A DNA stretch of 64,000 bases from Bacteroidaceae bacterium (GTDB taxonomy: Bacteria > Bacteroidota > Bacteroidia > Bacteroidales > Bacteroidaceae). Below are positions 52,654 through 63,392 of the stretch, one piece after another; position 1 is the first letter of the stretch, and every line of letters starts with the position of its first letter. The notes below the pieces were generated by a model. It made no database searches, was not told the origin of the DNA, and saw only the letters and a program-made list of their open reading frames with translations. A program made the position numbers and the translations under genes. The stretch lies in contig JAFZGA010000004.1 in the NCBI GenBank assembly GCA_017555585.1, positions 34,040-98,039 on the forward strand, given 5' to 3'.

Positions 52654-53983
52654 TTACATAACAGCTATTGAGATAAGCTCGTCCAAAATCTCAGGAACAG
52701 TCGGTGTCAACACATACGAAGGCATCAAGATCTTGGCGGCAGCAAGCACACCTGTCGAAGGTTTTGTGTCAAAGGGTGTAGTGCGCAACGTCGATGAAAT
52801 GAGCAATGCCCTCAACCGCATCATCAACTCACTCGAAGAGAAGCTCGACAATGTGGCAATCAAGAGAGCATACATATCACTCGCCGGCCTTACTGTACGT
52901 TCGATAAGGTCAAAGGTGACACGTGAATTCGACAGCTACACCAAGATTACCCCCGACATTATCAACGAGATGGCGGCTGAGAACGATGCGACATTCTGCA
53001 CACCGGCAGGATATACCAGAGTGCAGACGATAAGCCAGGAGTGCAAACTCGATGGCAAGATCGACAAGAACCCGGTCGGTGCTCCTACAAAGCATATCGA
53101 AAGCAATTTCCTGAATATTGTCATAAAGGAGCAGTATCTTGAGCAGCTTAACGACAGCTTCAAGCAGGCAAAGATAGAGATTGCCGACAGCTTCTGCGCC
53201 GCACGCATGGATGCCGAGATAATACTGCCACCTGATGCAAGGCGCAACGGCTGTGCTCTTGTGAACATTGGTGCAGAGACCACAACCGTAGCAATATACA
53301 AGGGTGAAATGATGCGCAAGCTGGTTGTTGTTCCGCTCGGCAGCAACAACATAACGATGGACCTCTGTTCGTTGCAGATTTCCAAGGACGAAGCCGAAGA
53401 GATGAAGATTACACGTGGCTACAAATCGACAAACAACGACTTGGCAAAGCCGGACTCCGACACTGTAAACAATGTCATCAACGCCAGAATGAACGAGATT
53501 CTCCAGAATGTGAAGTATCAGATCGAGGAGTCAAACGAAAATATCGGCCACATAATATTCACAGGCGGTGGCTCAAAGCTGAAGAATCTTGAGCTGTTGC
53601 TCGAAGAGTATCTGCCCAACTTCAAGTGCGAAATTGTGTCAGAGCCAAAGTTCAGCCTCATAAGCAGCAGCGGAGTGAACCTGAACGGCATATTCTCGAC
53701 AGCACTCTACAGCCTTCTGAAACTCGGAAACGAGAACTGTTGCGAAGAGTTGAAACCGGCAACATACACATCACCGGTGGAACAGCAGCTGCAGTTCGAT
53801 TATGACCAGAACACAGAGGAAGAGGAGCAGAAAAAGGAAGAAGAAAGCTCTAAGAACGAGAAGAAGAAGAACGAAAAGAAAGGTAAGACCAAAAAGACTC
53901 CATGGCAATGGCTCGAACAGAGAACTCTGGAGTTTATAGGACAGATTACCGAAGATGAGAGTGATGACAATAACGACAACTGA
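52640..53983 (+). CDS. ftsA: cell division protein FtsA
   Basis: Actin-like protein that tethers FtsZ to the membrane. The 447-residue protein begins ITAIEISSSKISGTVG (phosphate 1 motif) and has GCALVNIGAETTTVAIY (phosphate 2) and IIFTGGGSKLKNLELLL (adenosine motif). After a Lys/Glu linker of about 30 residues lies an amphipathic segment WQWLEQRTLEFIGQI, the membrane-targeting candidate. An acidic tail of about ten residues follows it, so the helix is not the very C-terminus. Confidence 0.93.
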   Translation: MIRTDYITAIEISSSKISGTVGVNTYEGIKILAAASTPVEGFVSKGVVRNVDEMSNALNRIINSLEEKLDNVAIKRAYISLAGLTVRSIRSKVTREFDSYTKITPDIINEMAAENDATFCTPAGYTRVQTISQECKLDGKIDKNPVGAPTKHIESNFLNIVIKEQYLEQLNDSFKQAKIEIADSFCAARMDAEIILPPDARRNGCALVNIGAETTTVAIYKGEMMRKLVVVPLGSNNITMDLCSLQISKDEAEEMKITRGYKSTNNDLAKPDSDTVNNVINARMNEILQNVKYQIEESNENIGHIIFTGGGSKLKNLELLLEEYLPNFKCEIVSEPKFSLISSSGVNLNGIFSTALYSLLKLGNENCCEELKPATYTSPVEQQLQFDYDQNTEEEEQKKEEESSKNEKKKNEKKGKTKKTPWQWLEQRTLEFIGQITEDESDDNNDN

Positions 53984-54000
53984 AAATGATACAATAGAGT

Positions 54001-55323
54001 ATGGATATGAATGAACAGACAAAGAAAGGACTTCCATTTGCCATTCCAACAGACGCACCAAGAATAATCAAGGTTATCGGTGTAGGCGGTGGCGGAAGCA
54101 ATGCAGTACACAACATGTACCGCAAGGGCATACACAACGTATCATTTGTGGTATGTAATACCGATATACAGGCACTGCAGAACTCACCTATCCCCAAAAA
54201 GATACAGCTTGGACAGACAATTACCGAAGGACTCGGAGCCGGAAACGACCCTGAGGTTGCACGCCGTGCTGCCGAAGAGAGCCGCGAAGAGATTACAAAC
54301 CTATTCAACGATGGAACCAAGATGGCATTCATCACAGCCGGAATGGGAGGTGGTACAGGAACAGGTGCTGCACCCGTTGTTGCAGAAATAGCGAAGAGCC
54401 TGGGTATTCTGACAGTGGGTATCGTGACCATTCCGTTCAAGTTCGAGATGACCGGTAAGATCAAGCAGGCCCTGAAGGGTGTGATTGAGATATCGAAGCA
54501 TGTCGATGCACTGCTTGTCATAAACAACCAGCGTCTTATCGACATATACCCGAAACTGAATGTTTCCGAAGGATTCCGCATTGTCGATGATGTACTTACA
54601 ACCGCAACAAAGAGTATTGCAGAGATAATCACTGCAAGAGGTACAATCAACCTCGACTTCCGCGATGTAAGAAAGATTCTCAAGAACGGTGGTGTCGCAA
54701 TAATGAGCTACGGTATCGAGAAAGGCGAGATGCGCGTTTCGCGTGCATTCAGAAGTGCCATGCACTCACCATTGCTCAATGACAACGACATATACAAGTC
54801 AAAGAAAATACTTTTCAACATCTACGAGAACCCCAACACCCCTATCCGTGTTGAGGAGATGGGAGAGGTTGAATCGTTCATGGAGCAGTTCAAGGACGAG
54901 AATATAGAGCTTATCTGGGGTTTGAGCAAAGACATCAACCTGCAGGAAGGCGAGGTGAAGGTTACAGTTCTTGCCACAGGATTCGGCATGAAGGATATTC
55001 CCGACATGCAGCCTATCATAGAAAAGGAGGAGAAAGAGCTGCAGGAACTCTCGCGCGAAGAGCAGGAGAAGAGAGAAAGAGAAGAGAAGAAGCTCGACAA
55101 TATGGTTGAGGTATTCTACAAGCCCGATTACAAGGTATACATCTTCAAGGGCGAGGATATGCACAACGAAGAGCTCATATCGGCACTCGACAACTCTCCT
55201 ACATACAGCCGTACGGCACAGGAACTTGAAAGGATTTCCGGAATAATCCCTGCCGACATAGCCGAGGAAGAGATTGTTGCCGAGGAGCAGGAAGAGAATG
55301 TGGAACAAGAAGAGATACTATAA
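54001..55323 (+). CDS. ftsZ: cell division protein FtsZ
   Basis: Tubulin-like GTPase forming the division ring; 440 residues. It has the N-terminal GVGGGGSNAVHNMY, tubulin signature GMGGGTGTGAAPVVAE (near 115-130) and T7-loop-type NLDFRDVRKIL. The polymerising core ends near residue 320. The linker is strongly charged (KEEKELQELSREEQEKREREEKKL). The last residues are very acidic (AEEQEENVEQEEIL), and I do not recognise the usual conserved C-terminal peptide. Confidence 0.95.
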   Translation: MDMNEQTKKGLPFAIPTDAPRIIKVIGVGGGGSNAVHNMYRKGIHNVSFVVCNTDIQALQNSPIPKKIQLGQTITEGLGAGNDPEVARRAAEESREEITNLFNDGTKMAFITAGMGGGTGTGAAPVVAEIAKSLGILTVGIVTIPFKFEMTGKIKQALKGVIEISKHVDALLVINNQRLIDIYPKLNVSEGFRIVDDVLTTATKSIAEIITARGTINLDFRDVRKILKNGGVAIMSYGIEKGEMRVSRAFRSAMHSPLLNDNDIYKSKKILFNIYENPNTPIRVEEMGEVESFMEQFKDENIELIWGLSKDINLQEGEVKVTVLATGFGMKDIPDMQPIIEKEEKELQELSREEQEKREREEKKLDNMVEVFYKPDYKVYIFKGEDMHNEELISALDNSPTYSRTAQELERISGIIPADIAEEEIVAEEQEENVEQEEIL

Positions 55324-55340
55324 TCAAAACATTATATAAT

Positions 55341-55793
55341 ATGGAACTTTTTGACATTATCAGCAATGACATCAAGGAGGCAATGAAGGCAAAGGATAAA
55401 GTAGCCCTCGATACTCTCCGCAATATAAAGAAGGTGCTTCTTGAAGCAAAGACAGCTCCCGGAGCCGGCGATACAGTAAGCGACGAGACAGCAATAAAGC
55501 TTATCCAGAAACTTGTAAAGCAGGGCAAGGAGTCGGCAGAACTGTACAACAGCCAGAACCGTCCCGAACTTGCACAAGAGGAACTTGCACAGGTTGCGGT
55601 AATGGAACGCTACCTTCCTAAGCAGATGAGCGAAGAGGAAGTTACAGCCATACTCAAGGATATTGTTGCGCAGACAGGTGCTGCCGGTCCACAGGATATG
55701 GGTAAGGTAATGGGTGTTGCCACCAAGCAACTTGCAGGCAAAGCCGAAGGTAAGATGATATCGGCTATAGTGAAACAGCTGCTACAGAACTAA
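55341..55793 (+). CDS. GatB/YqeY domain-containing protein
   Basis: A 150-residue stand-alone YqeY-type protein related to the C-terminal domain of GatB amidotransferase. Typical stretches are MKAKDKVALDTLRNIKKVLLE, QNRPELAQEELAQVAVMERYLP and GKVMGVATKQLAGKAEGKMIS. A role in tRNA-dependent amidation or tRNA binding is supposed but unproven. It closes the dcw run 17 bases after ftsZ, and its last 4 bases overlap convergent recO. Confidence 0.88.
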   Translation: MELFDIISNDIKEAMKAKDKVALDTLRNIKKVLLEAKTAPGAGDTVSDETAIKLIQKLVKQGKESAELYNSQNRPELAQEELAQVAVMERYLPKQMSEEEVTAILKDIVAQTGAAGPQDMGKVMGVATKQLAGKAEGKMISAIVKQLLQN

Positions 55794-56515
55794 TCGAACA
55801 GTTCCTTGAGGATATCCAAGGATTTCGGTTTCGGAAAATCAGGAATATGCAAACGATAATATTCCGTCAGAATTGCGAGGAACTCTCCTCGCAATTCTCT
55901 GTTTAGAGAAAGGGAGTGCATATCCTCATAGCCCGTTCTGAGCAACTGCACAAAAAAGTGCGATTTGTCAGGCATAAGGAAATGGGCATGCAGCGGCTGT
56001 TCATCCGATACTCCACCCTGCAGCATATCGATATACGCACCGGGAACAAACTCTTCGATATTGGGATATATTCCTATATACCGCAACAGTTGCGAAAGGA
56101 ATATGATATGGAAGTCGGCATATCCGTTCTCAAGATTGTCAAACAGCATGAACGAACGGTTCAGAAAGGCAAAAAGCGTTTCATCGCCCTCCTCCTCGCG
56201 CAAGGAGTATGTAAGCATTTCGGCAATATACAGAGCTATTGATGATTTTACTATGTTGAAAGGGATGGAAGAGTACATGGAATATGGCTGTACGTCATTT
56301 ATGCGCGAAAGCTGGCGGCCACGACGGCATGAAGCGGTAAAAGAGAGCATTGACAGAGGCTGGAACAGTACACTGCGTACTTTACTTTTCTTGCTCCTGG
56401 AAGCCGGTGCAAGAAAAGAGGCTCTTCCATGTTGTCGGGTATATGCGTCAACAATAATAAGAGAGTCGCTGTACTTTAATGTACGCAACACAATTCCGTC
56501 AAAATTCTCTATCAT
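55790..56515 (-). CDS. recO: DNA repair protein RecO
   Basis: Recombination mediator that helps load RecA with RecR. The 241-residue protein starts with an OB fold (FDGIVLRTLKYSDSLIIVDAYTRQHGRASFLAPASR) followed by a helical domain. It is Bacteroidetes-type, without obvious zinc-binding cysteines. ATG at 56515 fits the family N-terminus; a GTG 27 bases upstream would add residues absent from relatives. A perfect 11-bp hairpin (55871-55896) lies in its 3' coding part. Confidence 0.88.
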   Translation of the reverse strand: MIENFDGIVLRTLKYSDSLIIVDAYTRQHGRASFLAPASRSKKSKVRSVLFQPLSMLSFTASCRRGRQLSRINDVQPYSMYSSIPFNIVKSSIALYIAEMLTYSLREEEGDETLFAFLNRSFMLFDNLENGYADFHIIFLSQLLRYIGIYPNIEEFVPGAYIDMLQGGVSDEQPLHAHFLMPDKSHFFVQLLRTGYEDMHSLSLNRELRGEFLAILTEYYRLHIPDFPKPKSLDILKELFD

Positions 56516-56569
56516 TTCTGCAAAAAATATCTTTTCAGCCACAAAACTATAAAAAAAAGTCGAAAAATA

Positions 56570-56600
56570 TTTGTCAGTTTAAAAAAAGGTTGTACCTTTG
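56570..56600 (+). promoter_or_regulatory. promoter of the tRNA-Glu/rpsT unit
   Basis: TTTG (56570-56573), 19-base spacer, TACCTTTG (56593-56600): exact consensus. Confidence 0.8.
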
Positions 56601-56659
56601 CATTCGCTTTGAGCAACAAAGCATGTCAACCGCACTCAAAAGGTGCAATAACAAAGGCT

Positions 56660-56731
56660 GGCCCATTCGTCTATCGGCTAGGACGCAAGATTTTCATTCT
56701 TGAAAGAGGGGTTCGATTCCCCTATGGGCTA
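56660..56731 (+). tRNA. tRNA-Glu (anticodon UUC)
   Basis: A 72-base cloverleaf. The acceptor GGCCCAT pairs with ATGGGCT (one G-U pair). It has a D arm with GTCTA/GGAC-type sequence and the anticodon stem CAAGA/TCTTG around loop TTTTCAT, with anticodon TTC. The T arm has AGGGG-TTCGATT-CCCCT, and the discriminator is A. CCA is not encoded. It lies 29 bases before rpsT in the same direction with no terminator between. Confidence 0.93.
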
Positions 56732-56760
56732 CAAGTAAAACTAAAAAATAATTAAAAGAG

Positions 56761-57015
56761 ATGGCAAATCACAAATCATCACTTAAGAGAATAAGACAAA
56801 CAGAGAAGAGAAACCTTCAGAACCGTTATTTTGGCAAGAACATGCGTTCAGCAGTTCGTAGCCTTCGTGCTATGACTGACAAGAACGAGGCTTTGGCTAA
56901 GTTCCCTGTAGTTCAGAAGATGCTCGACAGAATGGCTAAGCGCGGTCTTATCCACAAGAACAAGGCTGCTAACTTGAAGTCTGGTCTCTGCGCTAGAATT
57001 GCAAAATTAGCCTAA
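56761..57015 (+). CDS. rpsT: 30S ribosomal protein S20
   Basis: A basic 84-residue primary 16S rRNA-binding protein: [18 protein letters not shown] at the start, [15 protein letters not shown] near the end. I see no promoter box of its own in the 29 bases after tRNA-Glu, so it is likely transcribed with the tRNA. Two hairpins follow the gene. Confidence 0.96.
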   Translation: MANHKSSLKRIRQTEKRNLQNRYFGKNMRSAVRSLRAMTDKNEALAKFPVVQKMLDRMAKRGLIHKNKAANLKSGLCARIAKLA

Positions 57016-57044
57016 TTTATTGAAACATATATTTACCGAACAAG

Positions 57045-57101
57045 AGGCTGGAATTACTTCCAGCCTTTTCGTGTTATACCCAGTGTTGACACACTGGGTA
57101 T
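57045..57101 (+). terminator. terminator and second hairpin after rpsT
   Basis: AGGCTGGAA/TTCCAGCCT (57045-57066) with a short T tract, then ATACCCAGTGT/ACACTGGGTAT (57076-57101, 11-bp arms, 4-base loop). Confidence 0.75.
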
Positions 57102-57159
57102 GATAGTAATAGAACAACGTAATCATCAAGCCGATAGACGTTATTTTTATCTGGCAAAG

Positions 57160-57191
57160 TTTGCTGAATAGCTCATTTTTTATTAACTTTG
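57160..57191 (+). promoter_or_regulatory. promoter of gyrB
   Basis: TTTG (57160-57163), 20-base spacer, TAACTTTG (57184-57191): exact consensus, 28 bases before the ATG. Confidence 0.8.
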
Positions 57192-57195
57192 TTGA

Positions 57196-59181
<1,986 letters not shown>

Positions 59182-59208
59182 GCAAGAATTTGCATACCAA
59201 CGTATAAA

Positions 59209-59248
59209 CTAAACCTCAAAGCCAAAAACTTTGGGGTTTAGTCTTTTT
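59209..59248 (+). terminator. terminator of gyrB
   Basis: CTAAACCtCAAAG ... CTTTGgGGTTTAG hairpin followed by TCTTTTTAT, 28 bases after the stop. Confidence 0.85.
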
Positions 59249-59322
59249 ATATACAAATTCACCGTTTTTACACCTAAAATGATGAAAATTAGACACTAAA
59301 AGTAAAATATCATGTAAATAAT

Positions 59323-59353
59323 TTTGTTAATCTGTATATATTTTATACTTTTG
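59323..59353 (+). promoter_or_regulatory. promoter of the octapeptide-repeat protein gene
   Basis: TTTG (59323-59326), 19-base spacer, TACTTTTG (59346-59353): exact consensus, 46 bases before the ATG. Confidence 0.8.
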
Positions 59354-59399
59354 CGCTCCGTTTTCAGGACAGACATTTTTTTTATTAAATTTATATATA

Positions 59400-59909
59400 A
59401 TGAAAGCAAAATTTATTGTAATGTCATTGCTTGCAATTTTCTGCTTGACCGTTAATGCTCAGACAGTTAACGAGAACGTAGAGGTTGCTGCAAAGAAAGA
59501 GGCAGTTAAGGGTGCACAGAAAGAAGCTGTAAAAGGCGCTAAGAAAGAGGCTGTTAAGGGCGCACAGAAAGAAGCTGTAAAAGGCGCTAAGAAAGAGGCC
59601 GTTAAGGGTGCTAAGAAAGAAGCTGTTAAGGGCGCTAAGAAAGAGGCTGTAAAGGGCGCTAAGAAAGAAGCAGTTAAGGGCGCTAAGAAAGAGGCTGTTA
59701 AGGGCGCTAAGAAAGAAGCAGTTAAGGGCGCTAAGAAAGAGGCCGTTAAGGGTGCTAAGAAAGAGGCTGTTAAGGCTGCAACAAAAGAGACTGTTGTATG
59801 CAACAAGCACGAGTCATGCAGAGAGGAAAGAGCTGCAGTTAAGGCTTCTGCTTCAAAGAAAGAGTTGAGACGCCTCAAGAGAGCTGCTAAGAAGAACAGC
59901 AAGAAGTAA
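59400..59909 (+). CDS. secreted Lys/Ala-rich octapeptide-repeat protein
   Basis: A 169-residue protein of unknown function. The signal peptide MKAKFIVMSLLAIFCLTVNA is followed by about 13 tandem copies of the eight-residue unit KGA(K/Q)KEAV, the last degenerate (KAATKETV). Then comes a short segment with two Cys (VVCNKHESCREE) and a very basic tail (KKELRRLKRAAKKNSKK). The mature protein is strongly cationic and predicted to be helical. It has a good promoter and terminator of its own, so it is very likely expressed. Nucleic-acid, wall-polymer or lipopolysaccharide binding are possible, but nothing proves one. Confidence 0.8.
   Translation: MKAKFIVMSLLAIFCLTVNAQTVNENVEVAAKKEAVKGAQKEAVKGAKKEAVKGAQKEAVKGAKKEAVKGAKKEAVKGAKKEAVKGAKKEAVKGAKKEAVKGAKKEAVKGAKKEAVKGAKKEAVKAATKETVVCNKHESCREERAAVKASASKKELRRLKRAAKKNSKK
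59488..59795 (+). repeat. 24-bp tandem repeat inside the octapeptide-repeat gene
   Basis: About 13 units of GG(C/T)GCTAAGAAAGA(G/A)GC(n)GTTAAG type. Synonymous differences alternate (GAG-GC, then GAA-GC) through most of the array, giving a 48-bp higher-order period. Confidence 0.85.
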
Positions 59910-59930
59910 TCACACTGTTTTTCATAAACA

Positions 59931-59962
59931 AAAAAATGATGAACTCCGGTTCATCATTTTTT
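59931..59962. terminator. bidirectional terminator
   Basis: AAAAAATGATGAA/TTCATCATTTTTT, 13-bp perfect arms, loop CTCCGG. It serves the repeat-protein gene on one side and the restriction gene on the other. Confidence 0.85.
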
Positions 59963-60001
59963 GTTATATATACCCTACTTGGAAGGAATGCAGTATTAAG
60001 A

Positions 60002-63000
60002 CTATGCTTTTAGCGGAATTATGACGTTATGGATATTGTCGATATACTTTGCCAGTGGCAACATATATGCACTGAACACTGCCAGTTTCTCATCGAACGG
60101 TGCTTCGTTCACAACAATTTCCTTTGTAATGTCGCCGTTCTCGCACACGTATGATATTATTGTAGTCAAGAACTCCTCCTGTTCATAATTCAACTGAGAA
60201 CCAGATATAAATGTAGCAAATTTCTCAACAGCCTCTTTTCTGTTCACTCCAATGATTGAACGTATGAACATTGCTACATTCGTTCCGCAAGGCATACCAA
60301 GAGTATATTTGTCATAATCCTGTCTATCGCCCAGTTCCTGCCACAATATACGTTCCAGTTCCCTTATATCCGCAATGGTTAGTTGTTCCATCGCATATAT
60401 CTTGTCAAGCACTGGCAGATGTCTGTTCTCGGCAAGGAAATCCATCACCTTCTGTTTGTATGACACCTTTGGAGTGACACCCACAGTCTCGCCACCGAGA
60501 GTAACCACATCTTTTATATCAACTACAAACCACTGCTTTTTATCACCAATGAGGAACTTTGTCAAGTCTCTTAAATCCTCACGAACCTTCTCCAACCAAG
60601 CCAAAGAAACATTCTCCCAACATACTGGATTAAGAACCTCGTTGATAGTACCCATCTTAGCCTTTATCTGTGGAATAGATGCCTTATGTTGCAGTTTCTC
60701 AGCCACGAACTGTACGTTCTGGATGGACTTGTGAGCATTCATATCGTCATCGAGCAAAGAGAGTTCTATCGCCAACACCAATACATCAAATTTCTTGGCA
60801 TTCTCATCCAGAGTGTTCTTTGCAAGTAATGGAGCAATGTCATTCTTCAACGTCAATGTATCGAGTTCTGAGATATACACCCAAGCCGAAGCATCCTTGA
60901 AGTGACTAACCTGTTCCCATTTTGCTCTAACCGAGATATGGCTATCAGATAACATCGTTACCTGTTCCTTCAACATAGCCTTGATGTCATCGTGAAGTTT
61001 CTTTGCAAATTCATCCTCTTGATACTTCTGATGTTGTAGATGGAAAGCAATATCAGCACGCAAGCCGAATAACTTTTCTGTCAGTGATATTGTATTTGGA
61101 GCCTCCTTGCCGTCGGGGTACTTCTCAAAGTAGTCGAAGTTACAGCACCAGTCGAAAATGTAGAACACCTCCTTGTCCTTGTCACCAAATATACCCTGTG
61201 ACAAGCGTGTTCCTCGTCCAATCATCTGCAAGAATTTGATTTTAGACTTCACCGGTTTAAAGAATACCAAGTTCAACACATCGGGTACGTCAATACCTGT
61301 GTCGAGCATATCAACCGACACTGCAATCTGAGGCTCTGCATCCCTTTTCTCGAATTTATCAATCAAGTCCTGTGCGTACGTAACGTAGTTGTCAATCAGC
61401 ACACAGAAACCAGAACCGTATTCAGGATATAGAGCATTGAAACGTTCTACAATCAGTTCTGCGTGGCGGTGGTTATATGCAAAAACAATACTCTTGCCAA
61501 TTCTCTCGCCACTCTGCACCTTCAAACCGTTCTCCATCAAGTCCTGAATTACGGCATCAATGGTATCAATATTGTAGATGTAACTGAATATCTCACTGTT
61601 GTTTATGTCTCGTACATACTTTGTTTTGCCATATTCAGCACCATCCTCAGCCGCCTGCATAGGGTAATAATCAAGAGCCTTGCGAGTCTGTTCGTACTCC
61701 CAAATTTTCTCCATCTGCTCCTTTTCATCCTCATCCAGACTGCTGTACTTGATACCCTCTTTAAGTATTACCGAACCACGCTTGAAACCTGCATAGTTCA
61801 CCAAGTAGCCATCGGCAACAGCATCTTCAAGTTCGTATGCATAGTTGGGCGAACCTTGCTCCATTTCAAATATGTCGTATGTGCTCTTATCCACCTCATC
61901 ACGTGGGGTTGCAGTAAGTCCAATGAGCATTGCATCGAAGTAGTTGAAGATTGCTCCGTACTTGCCGAAGATACTTCTGTGGGCTTCATCAATGATAATC
62001 AAATCGAACCTACCAACAGAGAATGGCTTTTCCTCGGTGTCTATGAAATTAATCATTGTCTGGTATGTCGAGAAGGTAATGCGAGCATTCAAATCACGTT
62101 CACCACCCTCGTTCAACACACAAGTAGTCTCGTTGGGTAGAAGTTTAACAAAGTTCTTGTGAGCCTGTTTTACCAATGATGTTCTGTCGGCAAGGAACAG
62201 CACATTCTTCACCCAGTCATTGCGTTTAAGAACATCAACCAGTGAAATGGAAACACGTGTCTTTCCTGTACCTGTTGCCATCACAAGCAAACCCTTCCTG
62301 TGCTTGCTGTTGTAATGCTCGCAAACTGCCTTTATAGCCGTTTTCTGATAATATCTGTCACTTATATTGTCGTTGATGGTAAAGTCTGTTATATCCTTTC
62401 TTCCACGCTTTTGAAGCAAACGTTCCAAGTCATCCTCGGTATGGAAACTGAACAGTTTACGTGGAGGGTAACCAAGCCCATCAATGATGAATGTCTGAAA
62501 ACCGTTAGTGTAGTATATTACTGGACGTACACCATATTTAGCCTCCAAACAATCGGCATATAGTTCTGCCTGATGCTTGCCTTTTACTGGTGACACCGAT
62601 GTCCTTTTGGCTTCGATGACAGCAAGAGGTTTACCATTACTGCCGAACAATACATAATCGGCATAACCCACATCGTGAGTGTTAGGCATACCCTGCAATT
62701 CTACCTCGATACAAGCCTTTGAGGGTTGAATCAATCCGTTGGTATCGAGTATGTCCCATCCTGCCTCTTTCAGCATCAAGTCAATGTACAATCTGCGAGT
62801 CTCAGCCTCTGAAATGTCCATTGGAAGCACCTCAACTGGTGCTTTTGACTCAACAGCAACCTTGTCGGCAACCTCTACAATCTTGTTAGCAGTGTCATCG
62901 TGAGCCACCGGGATAATTGTGGGAGTCTCTGGAACTGTTGGAATCAAAGCCTTGTCAAATGGCTTTACGTTATCGACAACCCTAAGTTTTATGAGAATGG

Positions 63001-63361
63001 AAGCGACTACATTGTAGATATTGAGCAAGCAGAAGAATGACTCCTTCTTGCTTACCGATGATGCGTGAGCACCATTGTTACCAACCTTGCGGACATAATG
63101 AACAGCCATCATCACCCTCTCATCACCGATGAACTCCTTGAATGGCTCACCATCCACCAGTTCAAACAACGATGTCCTTTCGGGGATGTCGATGTTCTTC
63201 ATTTGGTACAATGAACGTACGATGTATTCCAGTGCTCGTCTTGCATTGACAGCACTGATGTCTGGGTTGGTTACCTGTTGCTCCTCTGCTATCGAGCAGA
63301 AACGATACAACTCGGTTAATCCCAAATCCCTTATGTAGTCAAAGTTTCGCATATAATTCAT
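60002..63361 (-). CDS. type I restriction enzyme R subunit (HsdR-like)
   Basis: A 1119-residue ATP-dependent restriction motor/nuclease. The N-terminal 110 residues resemble DUF4145 (MKNIDIPERTSLFELVDG; VRKVGNNGAHAS). An HSDR_N nuclease domain follows (HDVGYADYVLF ... LAVIEAKRTS, the D and ExK of PD-(D/E)XK). The SF2 helicase has Walker A ATGTGKTRVSISL (near 362), IIDEAHRSIFG, LTATPRDEVD and QMIGRGTRLS (near 715). The C-terminus is EcoEI-like (RELERILWQELGD). hsdM and hsdS are not in the window. Activity needs partners that may lie beyond the right edge. Confidence 0.88.
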   Translation of the reverse strand: MNYMRNFDYIRDLGLTELYRFCSIAEEQQVTNPDISAVNARRALEYIVRSLYQMKNIDIPERTSLFELVDGEPFKEFIGDERVMMAVHYVRKVGNNGAHASSVSKKESFFCLLNIYNVVASILIKLRVVDNVKPFDKALIPTVPETPTIIPVAHDDTANKIVEVADKVAVESKAPVEVLPMDISEAETRRLYIDLMLKEAGWDILDTNGLIQPSKACIEVELQGMPNTHDVGYADYVLFGSNGKPLAVIEAKRTSVSPVKGKHQAELYADCLEAKYGVRPVIYYTNGFQTFIIDGLGYPPRKLFSFHTEDDLERLLQKRGRKDITDFTINDNISDRYYQKTAIKAVCEHYNSKHRKGLLVMATGTGKTRVSISLVDVLKRNDWVKNVLFLADRTSLVKQAHKNFVKLLPNETTCVLNEGGERDLNARITFSTYQTMINFIDTEEKPFSVGRFDLIIIDEAHRSIFGKYGAIFNYFDAMLIGLTATPRDEVDKSTYDIFEMEQGSPNYAYELEDAVADGYLVNYAGFKRGSVILKEGIKYSSLDEDEKEQMEKIWEYEQTRKALDYYPMQAAEDGAEYGKTKYVRDINNSEIFSYIYNIDTIDAVIQDLMENGLKVQSGERIGKSIVFAYNHRHAELIVERFNALYPEYGSGFCVLIDNYVTYAQDLIDKFEKRDAEPQIAVSVDMLDTGIDVPDVLNLVFFKPVKSKIKFLQMIGRGTRLSQGIFGDKDKEVFYIFDWCCNFDYFEKYPDGKEAPNTISLTEKLFGLRADIAFHLQHQKYQEDEFAKKLHDDIKAMLKEQVTMLSDSHISVRAKWEQVSHFKDASAWVYISELDTLTLKNDIAPLLAKNTLDENAKKFDVLVLAIELSLLDDDMNAHKSIQNVQFVAEKLQHKASIPQIKAKMGTINEVLNPVCWENVSLAWLEKVREDLRDLTKFLIGDKKQWFVVDIKDVVTLGGETVGVTPKVSYKQKVMDFLAENRHLPVLDKIYAMEQLTIADIRELERILWQELGDRQDYDKYTLGMPCGTNVAMFIRSIIGVNRKEAVEKFATFISGSQLNYEQEEFLTTIISYVCENGDITKEIVVNEAPFDEKLAVFSAYMLPLAKYIDNIHNVIIPLKA

Positions 63362-63392
63362 TTGCTTAGGGTCTTTAGAGTCCTTAGAGATC

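Noticed and set aside
40547-55323. A missing murF or ddl within the cluster as a local deletion
   Set aside because: Gene spacing is tight throughout with no remnants, and Bacteroidetes clusters commonly lack these genes.
59488-59795. Regular 24-bp repeats, at first sight CRISPR-like
   Set aside because: There are no unique spacers, the units are contiguous, and the whole array is in frame within an expressed protein gene.
59424-59902. Long minus-strand ORFs (128 and 147 residues) opposite the repeat gene
   Set aside because: They are mirror products of a repeat without stops; no promoter or start context on that strand, and the proteins are low complexity.
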